This document shows, one piece after another, positions 62,901-64,000 of a stretch of 64,000 nt of DNA; positions within the stretch are counted from its first letter, which is position 1; every line of letters begins with the position of its first letter. The position numbers and the translations under genes were made by a program. The DNA lies in NCBI RefSeq assembly GCF_018860975.1, contig NZ_JAHKQI010000008.1, positions 62,001-126,000 of the forward strand, written 5' to 3'. The notes under the pieces were generated by a model that worked only from the letters and a program-made list of their open reading frames with translations, ran no database searches and was not told the origin of the DNA. Source of the stretch: Lentibacter algarum (GTDB lineage: Bacteria > Pseudomonadota > Alphaproteobacteria > Rhodobacterales > Rhodobacteraceae).

Positions 62901-64000
62901 ATGAATGAAACCGCGCAAACACTGCCGCCACGGCGAAAAAGCTGGTTTAATCCCTGGTCAACGGGTGCCGTGTTGATAGCGCTTGTCGTGCTGGGGCCGA
63001 TCTTCGCGGTGGCAGTTATGGCGCTGTTTCCGACCGAGAACATCTGGCCACATCTGATTGCGACGACTCTGCCGCGCTATCTTGGAAACACGGCGTTGTT
63101 GATGGCCGGAGTCGGCCTGCTGGCAGCACTGACAGGCACGGGCGCGGCCTGGCTCATTGCGCGCTATCGTTTTCCGCTGTCGGGCTGGCTTGAGTGGTTG
63201 CTTTTGTTGCCGCTGGCAGTGCCGGCCTATGTCGGAGCCTATGCGCTGGTTGATTTGCTCGAGTATGCCGGCCCCGTGCAAACGGCCCTGCGAGGGCTCT
63301 TTGGTTGGCAATCCGCGCGGGATTACTACTTCCCCGAAATTCGCTCTATGGGGTCAGCGATCGTGGTGCTGGCCGCTGCGCTTTACCCCTATGTCTATTT
63401 GCTCGCGCGGGCGGCGTTTCATGAGCAGTCCGGCGCCAGCGAAGAAGTGGCGATGTCGCTGGGGCAGGGTGCCTTGGCGCGGCTACGGCGCATCGGGCTG
63501 CCTTTGGCACGCCCCGCAGTCGCTGCCGGAACCGCGATCGTGATGATGGAAGCCGTCAACGACTTTGGAACCGTCGACTATTTTGCCGTTCAAACCCTGA
63601 CCGCCGGGATTTTCAACACATGGCTTGAAGGCGGGAATGCTGGCGGCGCAGCCCAAATCGCTTGCGTGGTCTTGGCGCTGGTCATTTTGCTGGTAACTCT
63701 TGAAAAGGCCTCGCGGCGTAAGGCCCGCTTTTTCAATCAAGGTGGGCGGCACCGTCCGGTTACGCGCAAGGTGCTCACGGGCTGGGCCGCTGCGGGGGCC
63801 TGTGTTTTGTGCCTTATTCCCTTTTTGGTCGGCTTTGTGCTTCCCGCAGGCACGATCCTGTCGCACGCAGTGGCGCGCGCCGACATCTGGCAGCAATCCG
63901 CGCTATATGCGGCCGTATGGAACACTGTGTTTGTCGGAGCCATAGCGGCGCTTCTGACAGTGAGTGGTGGTCTGCTATTGGTCTACGGCGTGCGCCTTTC
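62901..64000 (+). CDS. Iron(III) ABC transporter permease, FbpB/SfuB type, 3' end beyond the window
   Basis: An inner-membrane permease; 366 codons are visible with no stop before the edge. TM helices are clear from residue 22. The first ABC-permease loop reads EVAMSLGQGALARLRRIGLPLARP (about residues 180-205), the EAA motif of FbpB-type permeases, and VNDFGTVDYFAVQTLTAGIF follows. Family members are fusions of two permease halves of about 550-600 residues, so the second half continues past the window. Start at ATG 62901. Confidence 0.88.
   Translation, partial: MNETAQTLPPRRKSWFNPWSTGAVLIALVVLGPIFAVAVMALFPTENIWPHLIATTLPRYLGNTALLMAGVGLLAALTGTGAAWLIARYRFPLSGWLEWLLLLPLAVPAYVGAYALVDLLEYAGPVQTALRGLFGWQSARDYYFPEIRSMGSAIVVLAAALYPYVYLLARAAFHEQSGASEEVAMSLGQGALARLRRIGLPLARPAVAAGTAIVMMEAVNDFGTVDYFAVQTLTAGIFNTWLEGGNAGGAAQIACVVLALVILLVTLEKASRRKARFFNQGGRHRPVTRKVLTGWAAAGACVLCLIPFLVGFVLPAGTILSHAVARADIWQQSALYAAVWNTVFVGAIAALLTVSGGLLLVYGVRL

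Noticed and set aside
1-64000. CRISPR arrays, IS elements, prophage or defence islands
   Set aside because: No regularly spaced repeats, transposase, integrase, terminal inverted repeats or phage genes were seen. Codon use and gene order look like core chromosome throughout.

Overview
The window looks like a chromosomal segment of a marine Roseobacter-type alphaproteobacterium (Rhodobacteraceae). The evidence is gene content and order: a nuo operon interrupted by small Rhodobacterales-type genes, a NuoE with a long C-terminal extension, nuoN followed by birA-coaX-rnj, clpPX followed by an NDUFA12-like gene and mlaD, and Sox sulfur-oxidation genes. The sequence is moderately GC-rich and shows no insertion sequences, phage genes, CRISPR arrays, rRNA or tRNA. 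This is mostly core chromosome with a few accessory patches.

Layout. (1) 1-18.4 kb, plus strand: most of the complex I operon (nuoE, partial at the window edge, to nuoN), with six extra small genes inserted between subunits. One is a membrane-anchored protein whose C-terminal helix-hairpin-helix domain is nearly a copy of the NuoE tail. birA, coaX and rnj follow. (2) 18.4-24.4 kb, minus strand: an RhlE-like RNA helicase, then prfC with a three-gene tail (an unknown protein and two PF13704-type glycosyltransferases). (3) 24.7-29.7 kb: an M20 amidohydrolase, a Hint-domain protein, an atypical SDR and an SGNH/GSCFA pair. (4) 29.8-34.4 kb: soxCDEF, preceded by two inverted repeats of the form ATTC-N8-GAAT, the operator form known for the persulfide sensor SqrR. 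(5) 34.5-40.5 kb: clpP, clpX, NDUFA12-like, mlaD, DUF2155, aat, and accB-accC. (6) 40.6-43.1 kb: a PAS-LuxR regulator divergent from an acyl-CoA ligase, plus a small unknown gene. (7) 43.3-52.2 kb: a liv-type ABC transporter in one minus-strand run with acs, divergent from an ScfR/RamB-like XRE regulator that carries a segment resembling a histidine-kinase phosphoacceptor domain. (8) 52.2-56.9 kb: a receiver protein, a small membrane protein, a transporter-fused histidine kinase and a FliM/SpoA-like protein. (9) 56.9-58.9 kb: a FadB-like protein whose catalytic motifs look eroded. (10) 59.1-61.3 kb: a persulfide dioxygenase-like enzyme, two half-size YeeE/YedE proteins and a DUF442 protein. 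(11) 61.3-64 kb: a small membrane protein, GapR, an unknown protein, and the start of an iron(III) ABC permease that runs off the window.

How it fits together. Complex I and the Sox dehydrogenase both feed electrons into respiration. BirA would biotinylate AccB encoded 25 kb away. The two sulfur clusters are about 25 kb apart and may share one ArsR-type persulfide-responsive repressor, which is not in this window: soxC has two perfect operator-like sites and the persulfide dioxygenase gene has one near match. The acs-liv-ScfR block looks like a short-chain acyl uptake and activation unit.

Limits: all calls come from reading motifs and gene order, without database searches. Start codons were chosen by ribosome binding sites and overlaps; the uncertain ones are flagged.
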